A DNA stretch of 64,000 nucleotides from Ianthella basta (taxonomy: Eukaryota; Porifera; Demospongiae; Verongiida; Ianthellidae): positions 3,878,411-3,942,410 of the forward strand of contig OZ025875.1 of NCBI GenBank assembly GCA_964019415.1. Reading direction: 5' to 3'. This document shows, in pieces, positions 1-12,800 of the stretch. Positions within the stretch are counted from its first letter, which is position 1, and each line of letters starts with the position of its first letter. The notes under the pieces were generated by a model, which ran no database searches, had not been told where the DNA came from, and saw nothing but the letters and a program-made list of their open reading frames with translations. The translations under genes were made by a program, and so were the position numbers.

Positions 1-73
1 TTAGCGGTGCAGGCACCCTGTGTATGTCACCTGTAGTATTGCAAGCAAACAATGGGAAATTGCACACAAAGCT

Positions 74-245
74 GTTAGTACTTGACACTGTCACAGGGTG
101 TGTGTGCGTACAGTTTGTTAGTTCTTGACACTGTCACAGGGTGTGTGTGTGTACAGTATGTTAGTACTCGGCACTGTCACAGGGTGTGTGTGTGTACAGT
201 ATGTTAGTACTTGGCACTGTCACAGAGGGTGTGTGTGTACAGTAC
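74..245. repeat. ~53-bp tandem repeat, about 4 copies
   Basis: About four imperfect copies of a unit reading TTAGTACTTGACACTGTCAC followed by a GT run and a GTACAGTATG-like end. It lies upstream of the first NFXL1 exon I can place, so it is probably intronic. I see no exon in positions 1-485 that I can support. Confidence 0.75.
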
Positions 246-485
246 TGTATGTACTGTAGCTTTTGATCTCTGGGTTCCAAAGACCACCTCATCACCTGTG
301 AGAAGTTGACCATTGGTAACCGTGACGATTACAAACCACCAATGTACAGTACTTGTGTGAAATGTGTTTGTTATTCTACGTATGGGAATTTGCCACTTCC
401 TTGAGCACGGATGTGTGGTTGAGTGGTAGTGCATTCACTGTGACTATTGACATGCATGTGTTCCCCTCTCATCCCTCTGCTGCAG

Positions 486-768
486 GACATGCTTTGGTGA
501 ACACGAGGTTAGTGGATTGCATCGCGAGAAATTGATCGTTTGAGTTTCTTGTAGAGATAGCTTGTGCGTACTTGTGTGCTTATGGTTGTCTGCACAATAG
601 ACGTCTATGATGAAGTGTTCTGAGGCGAAGGGACATTCCTGTTGTCAGAGCTGTGGGCGTATCCTGAGGTGTGGGAACCATACTTGCCAAAAGGAGTGCC
701 ATGTGGTGACCAACCCTCCTGCATTGACTAAGGCACGTATGCATTTGTGTGTGTGTGTGTGTGCGTGC

Positions 769-835
<67 letters not shown>

Positions 836-3800
836 CAGTTGTGTACACTATTAGCACAGCATACACAGTGATCTTAGCAGCTGCTGCCTAGTTTGTGTAC
901 CTTCTATAGCGTCAACAGTTTATTCTTGCCTAATTAACAATTCTTGCATGTAGCATGTACAGAACATGTACACAGGTACAGTACTTTATCAGAGTGGCCC
1001 ATGTAACCACAAGTGTTCTCCTGCAGTTTAGCTTATAGTGGTAGAGCAATCTGGTTGTCTCATTGCTCCATGGCCTCTGATGCAATTGTGTGTGTGTGTT
1101 GCTTCATGCCCATGGAGCGGAACTACTGCTGTTCCTGAATTTTTGTGGATAGAGGGATTTTGATCCCTCACGGGTTATCCCAGTATTGCACTGAACTCTG
1201 GGTGTAGCTCATCCATCCCCTCAGGGGATACCAGAAAGGGAATGATACGGTCATTCTGTGGAGTACCATGCTTCTGCATTCAGGGGTACATCTGAGATCA
1301 GAAGCAATCTGGAATTACCATTGTAGATAGCAATGGTCCTTAGTGGGTATGTACATAATACTGTTCTCGCATTTGTCTGTTAACAGTGGCTTTTGAATAC
1401 TTCAAACATTTTATATTATGTGTAGCTGCCTTTTAGTAGTCTCTGATTATGGATATGTTGACTTCATTCTGACATTGCTTTATTATCGAACTTGTGAATT
1501 CAGGTACCGTTGCAGGTTGATTTGCCTAAAATCAAACCTGCCCACATCGAGATCCTATTAGGGCGTTCACCCTACACGTCAAACTGCTTTTGAAGTGGTT
1601 TGAAACCAATTACAGTAGATGTGTTCACATTTGTGCCATAATTGATTTAGCCCAACCAATGTAGACTTAACTCATCTCGCGATGTGAGTTTAAACCGGTT
1701 TGGCTCTGGCAATTGACACCATGGTGATAGCTTGAACAAATGAACGAATGAATCTTTTTGTGATGATTTGCAGTACCAATAGCGGATTTTTGAAGTCAAG
1801 TTTGGCAAACTGATTCTGGCAAACCTGTTTGGAACTGGTTTCACTGAGAACACCTTGAATGGTGAAATCACAGCCATGTCATATAGGTTGCCCCGGTATT
1901 GCACCCACCTCCAGGAGTGGCCCATCCCCTTTGGGGGACACAAGAGCTGAAGGGAAAAGCATTGAATACAACTGAGTCAGTATCCTATACATAGTGTATA
2001 CATTTGAAGTGGGAGCAATCACAGCATCTACAATACAACTGTGTATTCTTACGCCTTTAATACAGTAGTTGGGATGGTATTATGTGTATTGACACAAGGT
2101 TATTTTTACGTAAGATGAACGAGTCAGTTGTAACTGTGATAAATCTACTGAAAGTCACGACTCGGAAGAAATGTTGAAAAGAAAGGGAAAATTGGCACCA
2201 GGTGGCAGCTGAACCCAGGACAACTTATGCCCTAACGCGGGGTTTCAGCAGCTCAAGCCAACCAACCAGGCCGGAACAATTCGCCCTTTTTTTTACTCCT
2301 TATAGGCTAGTTCCGAGCGATGGAATGGTCCAACTAACCTTTGCAGGTGTGCCGCTAACTGCTTCCACTTAGAACCTGCGTACAACAAGCCAGTATGGAA
2401 TGATGACAAGGTTCCACTAACCTGAACAGGTGGGCCGCTTACTGCTGCCACTTATCAACCCAGTACTGTGCTCCTATTCTAATTTTACGTAAGATGAACG
2501 AGTTGGTTGTAACTGTGATAAGTCTAGTGAAAGTCACGACCTGGAAGAAATGTTGGTATGAAAGGGAATTGTTCCAACATTTCTTCTGAGTTGTGACTTT
2601 CATTAGACATATCACACGATGCAAGGTTATGTATACAATGTATAGTACAGTACATGCATATAATTAGCAAACCATAAGGTTTGTGTTTAGGACTTGTTCA
2701 AAGTGAGAGAGGAGCAACTACTATCTATCGCTTCATGGCCTCTTGGCTAAGATCAAGTAGAAATAACTGTTCTTAACAGTGTAACAACTGTTACGTTTCC
2801 TTCGGGAAACAAGTTGTTCCTCAATTTTTGTACCTTGAAGGATGTACAAAGCTTGCTTTGTCTCTTTTGTGGGTTGCCCCGGTATTGCACCTACCTCCGG
2901 GAGTGGCCCATCCCCTTCGGGGACACAAGATCTTAAGAGAAAAGTGAAGCAAACAAGAGGAGAATATTTAATGTGTATTTTAATTGTGTTGGGAATCTGT
3001 GTGAATGGTATCCCATAAATATGAAACATCTCTCATAAATTGTCAGCCACACCAGAAGCTGCAACACAATCAATCAATCAACCAATGCACATGAGGGTAT
3101 TATCTCCCATGTGGGAGGTCAGCCTAAATACTTACAACAGGAGTTTCTAGAAAATAATTACGTACACTGCAATTTAAATTAATAATGATAAGTATAATTT
3201 ATGTCATGAAACATTGATTATGTCAGAATACATAGTGAAAAATAGGAAGATCTAGAAATTAATGTCATAACTCAGTCATTATAAAGTTAAGCAAAATTAT
3301 TACTCCGCCTCATTCTGGGTCTCTCTCGAGGGTGCTTTCCTGGATCTTCACCATCATACACTATCTTCATCACTCTACCGCTGCTCATCTCTAATCTTTG
3401 CTTCCACTTCTGCTGCCATCTATTTATCAGATCCAAAACTCCCTCCTGCCTCAATTTGCCCCTAAGATCCACATTCCTTATTCTATCTACCTTAGACATC
3501 CCCTCTATCCATTGTAGCACTCTCATTTGCGTAGCCTGTATTCTTCCTTTATGTCTTGCTTGCAACACCCATGCTTCACACCCATATGTCAATGTGGGAA
3601 TCACCGTAGCATTCACCCCCCTCAATTTTGTCCCCTTTGTCTATTCCTTCCTTCCCAGCACTGTGCTTCCAATTGCCCCAACCATCCTTGACACCATTCC
3701 TACTCTCTGCTCCACTTCACTGTCCATACTCACATCACTACTGATCATTGTCCTGAGGTACTTCGTTTCCTTTACTCGTTCCACTTCCTCACCCTTAACT

Positions 3801-6800
3801 TTGACACACCAGAAGCTGCAACACAACTGTGCATAATTATTATTCTTACACTTTTAATACAGTAGTTGGGATGGTATTACGTGTATTGATGCAAAGTTAT
3901 GTATACAATGTATAGTACAGTACATGCATATAATTAGCGAACCATAAGGTTTGTGTGTAGGACTTGTTCAAAGTGAGAGAGGAGCAACTACTATCCATCG
4001 CTTCATGGCCTCTTGGCTAAGATCAAGTAGAAATAACTGTTCTTAACAGTGTAACAACTGTTATGTTTCCTTCGGGAAACAAGTTGTTCCTAAATTTTTG
4101 TACCTTGAAGGATGTACAAAGCTTGCTTTGTCTCCTTTGCGGGTTGCCCCGGTATTGCACCCACCTCCGGGAGTGGCCCATCCTCTTTGGGGACACAAGA
4201 TCTTAAGAGAAAAGTGAAACATACAAGAGAATAATTTATGTGTATTTTAGTTGTGTTGGGAATCCGCGAAACTGGGATCCAATGAATATAATGTTTCTCT
4301 TTCGTTCATGTACATTGTGTGTGTATATATATATATAATGTGTCAGCCACACCACCAGCTGCAACACAATGGTGCATATTATTCTTACGCCTTTAATACA
4401 GTTGTTGGGATAGTATTATGTGTATTGACGCAAGGTTATTTTTACGTAAAATGAACGAGTCAGTTGTAACTGTGATAAGTCTAATGAAAGTCATGACTCG
4501 GAAGAAATGTTGAAAAGAAAGGGAAAATTGGCACCAGCTGGCAGCCGAACCCAGGACAACTTACGCCCTAACGCAGGATTTCAGCAGCCCAAGCCAACCA
4601 ACCAGGCCGGAACAAGTCACCCTTTCTCTCCTTATAGGCTAGTTCCAAACAATGGAATGGTCCAACTAACCTTTGCAGGTGTGCCGCTAACTGCTGGCAC
4701 TTAGAACCTGCGTACAACAAGTGAGTACAGAATGATGACAAGGTTCCACTAACCTGAACAGGTGGGCCGCTTACTGCTGCTACTTATCAACCCAGTACTG
4801 TGCTCATATTCTAATTTTACGTAAGATGAACGAGTTGGTTGTAACTGTGATAAGTCTAATGAAAGTCAAGACTTGGAAGAAATGTTGGTATGAAAGGGAA
4901 TTGTTCCGGCCTGGTTGGTTGGCTTGGGCTGCGTTAGGGCATAAGTTGTCCTGGGTTCAGCTGCCACCTGGTGCCAATTTTCCCTTTCTTTCCAACATTT
5001 CTTCTGAGTTGTGACTTTCATTAGATCGATGCAAGGTTATGTATACAATGTATAGTACAGTACATGCATATAATTAGCAAACCATAAGGTTTGTGTGTAG
5101 GACTTGTTCAAAGTGAGAGAGGAGCAACTAGTATCCATCGCTTCATGGCCTCTTGGCTAAGATCAAGTAGAAATAACTGTTCTTAACAGTGTAACAACTT
5201 CATCCAAGTTCGTTCGCACTAGCCAAAATTTCACAAGTTATCCAGACGTTTCGGCAGCTTTCAGCCACCTTCATCAGTGAATGACAAAATACAGCACTCC
5301 TATAGTTTATATATAAATGTTAGTGACAGGTGATGAAATGTGGTGACAGTTGATGATGTGACCATGAATAACGTTAAAGTAACAATTTAACAGTCAATGA
5401 ATTTTGTTAGGCAGTAACAGTAGAGATCCAATAGTAATCTACTCTAGGAGGGCAGTGTACACCTCAGGCAAGGTTCCCTTCTCCCTATTCAGTGCATCCG
5501 GGTTCCGTTGTATATGCCAGCTCTCCAATAGGCAGCGTGTGGTGGCATATGGGTGACAGTCAATTACTTCTGACTTGGTGAGATCCACCAGATGACCTGT
5601 TGCGAGGGTGTGTTCTGTGGTGTGTTTCAAAAGTGTAACAACTGTTACGTTTCCTTCGGGAAACAAGTTGTTCCTGAATTTTTGTACCTTGAAGGATGTA
5701 CAAAGCTTGCTTTGTCTCCTTCGCGGGTTGCCCTGGTATTGCACCCACCTCCGGGAGTGGCCCATCCCCTTTGGGGACACAAGAACTTAAGAGGAATGTG
5801 AAGCATACAAGAACAAAAATTAATGTGTATTTTGTTGTGTTGTGAATTTGTGTCATTGGTATCCGATGAATACAACATCTCTACTTTAATATTTTTAATG
5901 TGTATTTTGTTGTGTTGGGAATCCGGGAAACTGGGATCCAATGAATATAATGTTTCTCTTTCATTCATGTACATTGTGTGTGTATATATATATATATAAT
6001 GTGTCAGCCACACCACCAGCTGCAACACAATGGTGCATATTATTCTTACGCCTTTAATACAGTTGTTGGGATAGTATTATGTGTATTGACGCAAGGTTAT
6101 TTTTACGTAAAATGAACGAGTCAGTTGTAACTGTGATAAGTCTAATGAAAGTCATGACTCGGAAGAAATGTTGAAAAGAAAGGGAAAATTGGCACCAGGT
6201 GGCAGCCGAACCCAGGACAACTTACGCCCTAACGCAGGGTTTCAGCAGCCCAAGCCAACCAACCAGGCCGGAACAAGTCACCCTTTCTCTCCTTATAGGC
6301 TAGTTCCAAACAATGGAATGGTCCAACTAACCTTTGCAGGTGTGCCGCTAACTGCTGCCACTTAGAACCTGCATACAACAAGTCAGTACAGAATGATGAC
6401 AAGGTTCCACTAACCTGAACAGGTGGGCCGCTTACTGCTGCCACTTATCAACCCAGTACTGTGCTCCTACTCTAATTTTACGTAAGATGAACGAGTTGGT
6501 TGTAACTGTGATAAGTCTAATGAAAGTCATGACTCGGAAGTAATGTTGGTATGAAAGGGAATTGTTCCGGCCTGGTTGGTTGGCTTGGGCTGCGTTAGGG
6601 CATAAGTTGTCCTGGGTTCAGCTGCCACCTGGTGCCAATTTTCCCTTTCTTTCCAACATTTCTTCTGAGTTGTGACTTTCATTAGATCGATGCAAGGTTA
6701 TGTATACAATGTATAGTACAGTACATGCATATAATTAGCAAACCATAAGGTTTGTGTGTAGGACTTGTTCAAAGTGAGAGAGGAGCAACTAGTATCCATC

Positions 6801-9800
6801 GCTTCATGGCCTCTTGGCTAAGATCAAGTAGAAATAACTGTTCTTAACAGTGTAACAACTTCATCCAAGTTCGTTCGCACTAGCCAAAATTTCACAAGTT
6901 ATCCAGACGTTTCGGCAGCTTTCAGCCACCTTCATCAGTGAATGACAAAATACAGCACTCCTATAGTTTATATATAAATGTTAGTGACAGGTGATGAAAT
7001 GTGGTGACAGTTGATGATGTGACCATGAATAACGTTAAAGTAACAATTTAACAGTCAATGAATTTTGTTAGGCAGTAACAGTAGAGATCCAATAGTAATC
7101 TACTCTAGGAGGGCAGTGTACACCTCAGGCAAGGTTCCCTTCTCCCTATTCAGTGCATCCGGGTTCCGTTGTATATGCCAGCTCTCCAATAGGCAGCGTG
7201 TGGTGGCATATGGGTGACAGTCAATTACTTCTGACTTGGTGAGATCCACCAGATGACCTGTTGCGAGGGTGTGTTCTGTGGTGTGTTTCAAAAGTGTAAC
7301 AACTGTTACGTTTCCTTCGGGAAACAAGTTGTTCCTGAATTTTTGTACCTTGAAGGATGTACAAAGCTTGCTTTGTCTCCTTCGCGGGTTGCCCTGGTAT
7401 TGCACCCACCTCCGGGAGTGGCCCATCCCCTTTGGGGACACAAGAACTTAAGAGGAATGTGAAGCATACAAGAACAAAAATTAATGTGTATTTTGTTGTG
7501 TTGTGAATTTGTGTCATTGGTATCCGATGAATACAACATCTCTACTTTAATATTTTTAATGTGTATTTTGTTGTGTTGGGAATCCGGGAAACTGGGATCC
7601 AATGAATATAATGTTTCTCTTTCATTCATGTACATTGTGTGTGTATATATATATATATAATGTGTCAGCCACACCACCAGCTGCAACACAATGGTGCATA
7701 TTATTCTTACGCCTTTAATACAGTTGTTGGGATAGTATTATGTGTATTGACGCAAGGTTATTTTTACGTAAAATGAACGAGTCAGTTGTAACTGTGATAA
7801 GTCTAATGAAAGTCATGACTCGGAAGAAATGTTGAAAAGAAAGGGAAAATTGGCACCAGGTGGCAGCCGAACCCAGGACAACTTACGCCCTAACGCAGGG
7901 TTTCAGCAGCCCAAGCCAACCAACCAGGCCGGAACAAGTCACCCTTTCTCTCCTTATAGGCTAGCTCCAAACAATGGAATGGTCCAACTAACCTTTGCAG
8001 GTGTGCCGCTAACTGCTGCCACTTAGAACCTGCGTACAACAAGTCAGTACGGAATGATAACAAGGTTCCACTAACCTGAACAGGTGGGCCGCTTACTGCT
8101 ACCTATCAACCCAGTACTGTGCTCATATTCTAATTTTACGTAAGATGAACGAGTTGGTTGTAACTGTGATAAGTCTAGTGAAAGTCAAGACTTGGAAGAA
8201 ATGTTGGTATGAAAGGGAATTGTTCCGGCCTGGTTGGTTGGCTTGGGCTGCTGAAACCCCGCGTTAGGACGTAAGTTGTCCTGGGTTCAGCTGCCACCTG
8301 GTGCCTATATTTCCTTTTTTCCCAACATTTCTTCCAAGTTGTGACTTTCATTAGACTTATCAATGCAAGGCTATGTATACAATGTATAGTACAGTACATG
8401 CATATAATTAGCGAACCATAAGGTTTGTGTTTAGGACTTGTTCAAAGTGAGAGAGGAGCAATTACTATCCATCGCTTCATGGCCTCTTGGCTAAGATCAA
8501 GTAGAAATAACTGTTCTTAACAGTGTAACAACTGTTACGTTTCCTTCGGGAAACAAGTTGTTCCTAAATTTTTGTACCTTAAAGGATGTACAAAGCTTGC
8601 TTTGTCTCCTTTGCGGGTTGCCCCGGTATTGCACCTACCTCCGGGAGTGGCCCATCCCCTTTGGGGACACAAGAACTTAAGAGGAATGTGAAGCATACAA
8701 GAACAAAAATGGCTGTGTATTTTAGTTGTGTTGGGAATCTGTGTCATTGATATCCGATGAATACAACATCTCTACTTTAATATTTTTAATGTGTATTTTG
8801 TTGTGTTGGGAATCCGGGAAACTGGGATCCAATGAATATAATGTTTCTCTTTCATTCATGTACATTGTGTGTGTATATATATATATAATGTGTCAGCCAC
8901 ACCACCAGCTGCAACACAATGGTGCATATTATTCTTACGCCTTTAATACAGTTGTTGGGATAGTATTATGTGTATTGATGCAAGGTTATTTTTACGTAAA
9001 ATGAACGAGTCAGTTGTAACTGTGATAAGTCTAATGAAAGTCATGACTCGGAAGAAATGTTGAAAAGAAAGGGAAAATTGGCACCAGCTGGCAGCCGAAC
9101 CCAGGACAACTTACGCCCTAACGCAGGGTTTCAGCAGCCCAAGCCAACCAACCAGGCAGGAACAAGTCACCCTTTCTCTCCTTATAGGCTAGCTCCAAAC
9201 AATGGAATGGTCCAACTAACCTTTGCAGGTGTGCCGCTAACTGCTGCCACTTAGAACCTGCGTACAACAAGTCAGTACGGAATGATGACAAGGTTCCACT
9301 AACCTGAACGGGCGAGCCGCTTACTGCTGCCACTTATCAACCCGGTACTGTGCTCCTACTCTAATTTTACGTAAGATGAACGAGTTGGTTGTAACTGTGA
9401 TAAGTCTAATGAAAGTCAAGACTTGGAAGAAATGTTGGTATGAAAGGGAATTGTTCCGGCCTGGTTGGTTGGCTTGGGCTGCTGAAACCCCCGCGTTAGG
9501 GCGTAAGTTGTCCTGGGTTCAGCTGCCACCTGGTGCCAATTTCCCCTTTTTTCCCAACATTTCTTCCAAGTCGTGACTTTCATTAGACTTATCAATGCAA
9601 AGTTATGTATACAATGTATAGTACAGTACATGCATATAATTAGCAAACCATAAGGTTTGTGTGTAGGACTTGTTCAAAGTGAGAGAGGAGCAACTACTAT
9701 CCATCGCTTCATGGCCTCTTGGCTAAGATCAAGTAGAAATAACTGTTCTTAACAGTGTAACAACTGTTACGTTTCCTTCGGGGAAACAAGTTGTTCCTCA

Positions 9801-12800
9801 ATTTTTGTACCTTGATGGATATACAAAGCTTGCTTTGTCTCCTTCGCGGGTTGCCCCGGTATTGCACCTACCTCTGGGAGTGGCCCATCCCCTTTGGGGA
9901 TACAAGAGGTTAAGGGAAAAGTGAAGCATACAAGAGGAGAATATTTGTGTATTTTGGTTGTGTTTGGAATCTGTGCGAATGGTATCCCTTGAATGTAACA
10001 TCTGTCCTTCGTTCATGTGCATTGTGTGTATATATATATATAAATTGTCAGCCACACCAGAAGCTGCAACACAATCAATCAATCAATCAATGCACATGAG
10101 GGTTTTATCTCCCATGTGGAGGTCGGCCTAAATACTTACAACAGGAGTTTCTAGAAAATAATGTCATAACTCAGTTATTATAAAGTTAAGCGAAATTATT
10201 ACTCCACCTCATTCTGGGTCTTCCTCGAGGGTGCTTTCCTGGAACCTCACCATCATACACTATCTTCGTCACTCTACTGCTGCTCAACTCCTCTAATCTT
10301 TGTTTCCACTTCTGCTGTCTTCTATTTACCAGATCCAAAACTCCCTCCTGTCTCAATCTGCCCCTAAGATCCACGTTCCTTATTCTATCTACCCTTGACA
10401 CCCCCTCTATCCATCTTAACACTCTCATTTGCATAGCCTATATTCTTCCTTTATGTCTTGCTTGCAACACCCATGCTTCACACCCATAAGTCAATGTGGG
10501 AATCACTGTAGCATTCACCACCCTCAATTTTGATCCCTTTGTCAATTCCTTCCCAGCACTGTGCTTCCAATTGCCCCAGCCATCCTCGACGCCATTCCTA
10601 CTCTCTGCTCCGCCTCACTGTCCATACTCACATCACTACTGATCATTGTCCTGAGGTACTTCGTTTCCTTTACTTGTTCCACTTCCTCACCCTTAACTTT
10701 GACACACCAGAAGCTGCAGCACAACTGTGCATAATAATTATTCTTACACCTTTAATACAGTAGTTGAGATGGTATTACGTATTGATGCAAGGCTATGTAT
10801 ACAATGTATAGTGCAGTACATGCATATAATTAGCAAACCATAAGGTTTGTGCGTAGGACTTGTTCAAAGTGAGAGAGGAGCAACTACTATCCATCGCTTC
10901 ATGGCCTCTTGGCTAAGATCAAGTAGAAATAACTGTTCTTAACAGTGTAACAACTGTTACGTTTCCTTCGGGAAACAAGTTGTTCCTAAATTTTTGTACC
11001 TTGAAGGATGTACAAAGCTTGCTTTGTCTCCTTTGCGGGTTGCCCTGGTATTGCACCCACCTCCGGGAGTGGCCCATCCCCTTTGGGGACACAAGAGCTT
11101 AAGAGGAATGTGAAGCGTACAAGAACAAAAATGACTGTGTATTTTGTTGTGTTGTGAATCTGTGTCATTGGTATCTGATGAATACAACATCTCTACTTTG
11201 TTCATGTGCATTGTGTGCATGTATATAAGTTGTCAGCCACACCAGAAGCTGCAACTTACACAACTGTGCATATTATTCTTACGCCTTTAATACAGTAGTT
11301 GAGATGGTATTGATGGATGTATACAATGTATACAACAACATATTATTCTTACACTTTTAATACAGTAGTTGGGATGGTATTGATGGATGTATACAATGTA
11401 AACAACAACATATTATTCTTACGCCTTTAATACAGTAGTTGGGATGGTATTACGTGTATTGATGCAAAGTTATATATACAATGTATAGTACAGTACATGC
11501 ATATAATTAGCAAACCATAAGGTTTGTGTGTAGGACTTGTTCAAAGTGAGAGAGTAGCAACTACTAGCCATCGCTTCATGGCCTCTTGGCTAAGATCAAG
11601 TAGAAATAACTGTTCTTAACAGTGTAACAACTGTTACGTTTCCTTCGGGAAACAAGTTGTTCCTAAATTTTTGTATCTTGAAGGATGTACAAAGCTTGCT
11701 TTGTCTCCTTTGCGGGTTGCCCCGGTATTGCACCCACCTCCGGGAGTGGCCCATCCCCTACGGGGACACAAGAGCTTAAGAGAAAACTGAAGCATACAAG
11801 AGGAGAATATGTGTATTTTTGTTGCGTTGAGAATCTGTGCGACTGGTATCTCATGAATATAATAACATTTTTCCTTCATTTATGTGCATTGTGTATATAC
11901 ATACAGTGCAAGTTACAATATACACCACTAATCTAAAGTAAATAATATAAATAAATAAATAAATAAATAACTCCCAGAGGGGTTTGGTGCCCCTCATGAA
12001 CATGTGCTAGGTATAGCTTTGAAGTATGGGAGATTTTAAGACTTTTAAATGAGACAGAGTTTTTAATTAGGCCACCACATGCATTCCTAGATGAAAATGA
12101 CCGCCACCACCACCACCACTCGGTGCAAGTTACAATGCATGCATTCACTCTAGAAAAAACACCACCACCACCACCACACAGTGCAAGTTACAATATTGCA
12201 GCCACCACCACCTGTGCCAGTAGAGTATCTGCGCTAGTTCGTCATAGAAAAAGACCACCAGCGCAGGTTACGGCTGGTCAGAACCTGCACCGCCGCCATT
12301 GGAGTGCACGCTGCAGCAAGCAAATGTAACTTGCCTAAGGGCATGCCATTGAATTTCTTCCCATGCACCCTCAATTCAATGGCATGCCCTTAGGCAAGTT
12401 ACATTTGCTTGCTGCAGCGTGCACTCCAATGGCGGCAGTGCAGGTTCTGACTGGCTGTAACTTGCGCTGGTGGTCTTTTTCTTCAGCCATTGAGCGCATT
12501 TACTTTCTGGCACATGTGGTGGTGCGAATGGTGCATGTGCTGGCCTGGGGCCACTGTAACTTGCACTCGTGGTCTTTTTCTATGACCAGCTAGCACAGAT
12601 ACTCTACTGGCACATGTGGTGGTGGCTACTGTAACTTGCACTAGTGGTGGTCTTTTTCTATGACCACCTAGCGCAGATACTCTACTGGCACATGTGGTGG
12701 TGGCTACTGTAACTTGCACTGGTGGTGGTCTTTTTCTATGACCAACTAGCGCAGATACTCTACTGGCACAGGTGGTGGTGGCTGAGATATTGTAACTTGC

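Larger units (their letters stand above)
5137..5769 (+). pseudogene. U2-like snRNA copy C, interrupted
   Basis: The 5' part (5137-5199) and 3' part (5632-5769) are normal array sequence. A 432-bp Penelope-like fragment sits inside stem IIa, flanked by the 12-bp duplication AGTGTAACAACT. It cannot make a normal U2. Confidence 0.85.
4245..8150. repeat. 1,661-bp tandem segmental repeat
   Basis: Sequence positions recur at an offset of exactly 1,661 bp (4507/6168/7829; 5439/7100; 5592/7253). The two full units (about 5,910-7,570 compared with 4,250-5,910) are almost identical, including the Penelope-like insertion in the U2-like gene. The third is partial. Near-identity points to recent unequal exchange, or to an assembly artefact. 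Confidence 0.85.

Noticed and set aside
260-335. Possible NFXL1 exon ending ...TGTGAGAAGTTGACCATTG|GTAACC
   Set aside because: The phase does not fit the 22-nt microexon without a stop codon, and the sequence lacks the Cys/His pattern.
607-891. Long ORF continuing through the GT microsatellite
   Set aside because: Only the part up to 732 matches NFXL1; the rest is simple repeat read as Cys-Val.
4507-4704. 65-codon ORFs repeated at 4507, 6168, 7829, 9057, 14249
   Set aside because: They translate the tRNA-derived element antisense; no protein family is recognisable and the frame is not maintained relative to synonymous change.
5439-5856. Minus-strand ORFs reading through U2-like 3' ends (also at 7100, 8535, 9798, 10957, 11634, 14985)
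   Set aside because: They are translations of the antisense of the snRNA and its flanks. Their similarity to each other only reflects unit amplification.
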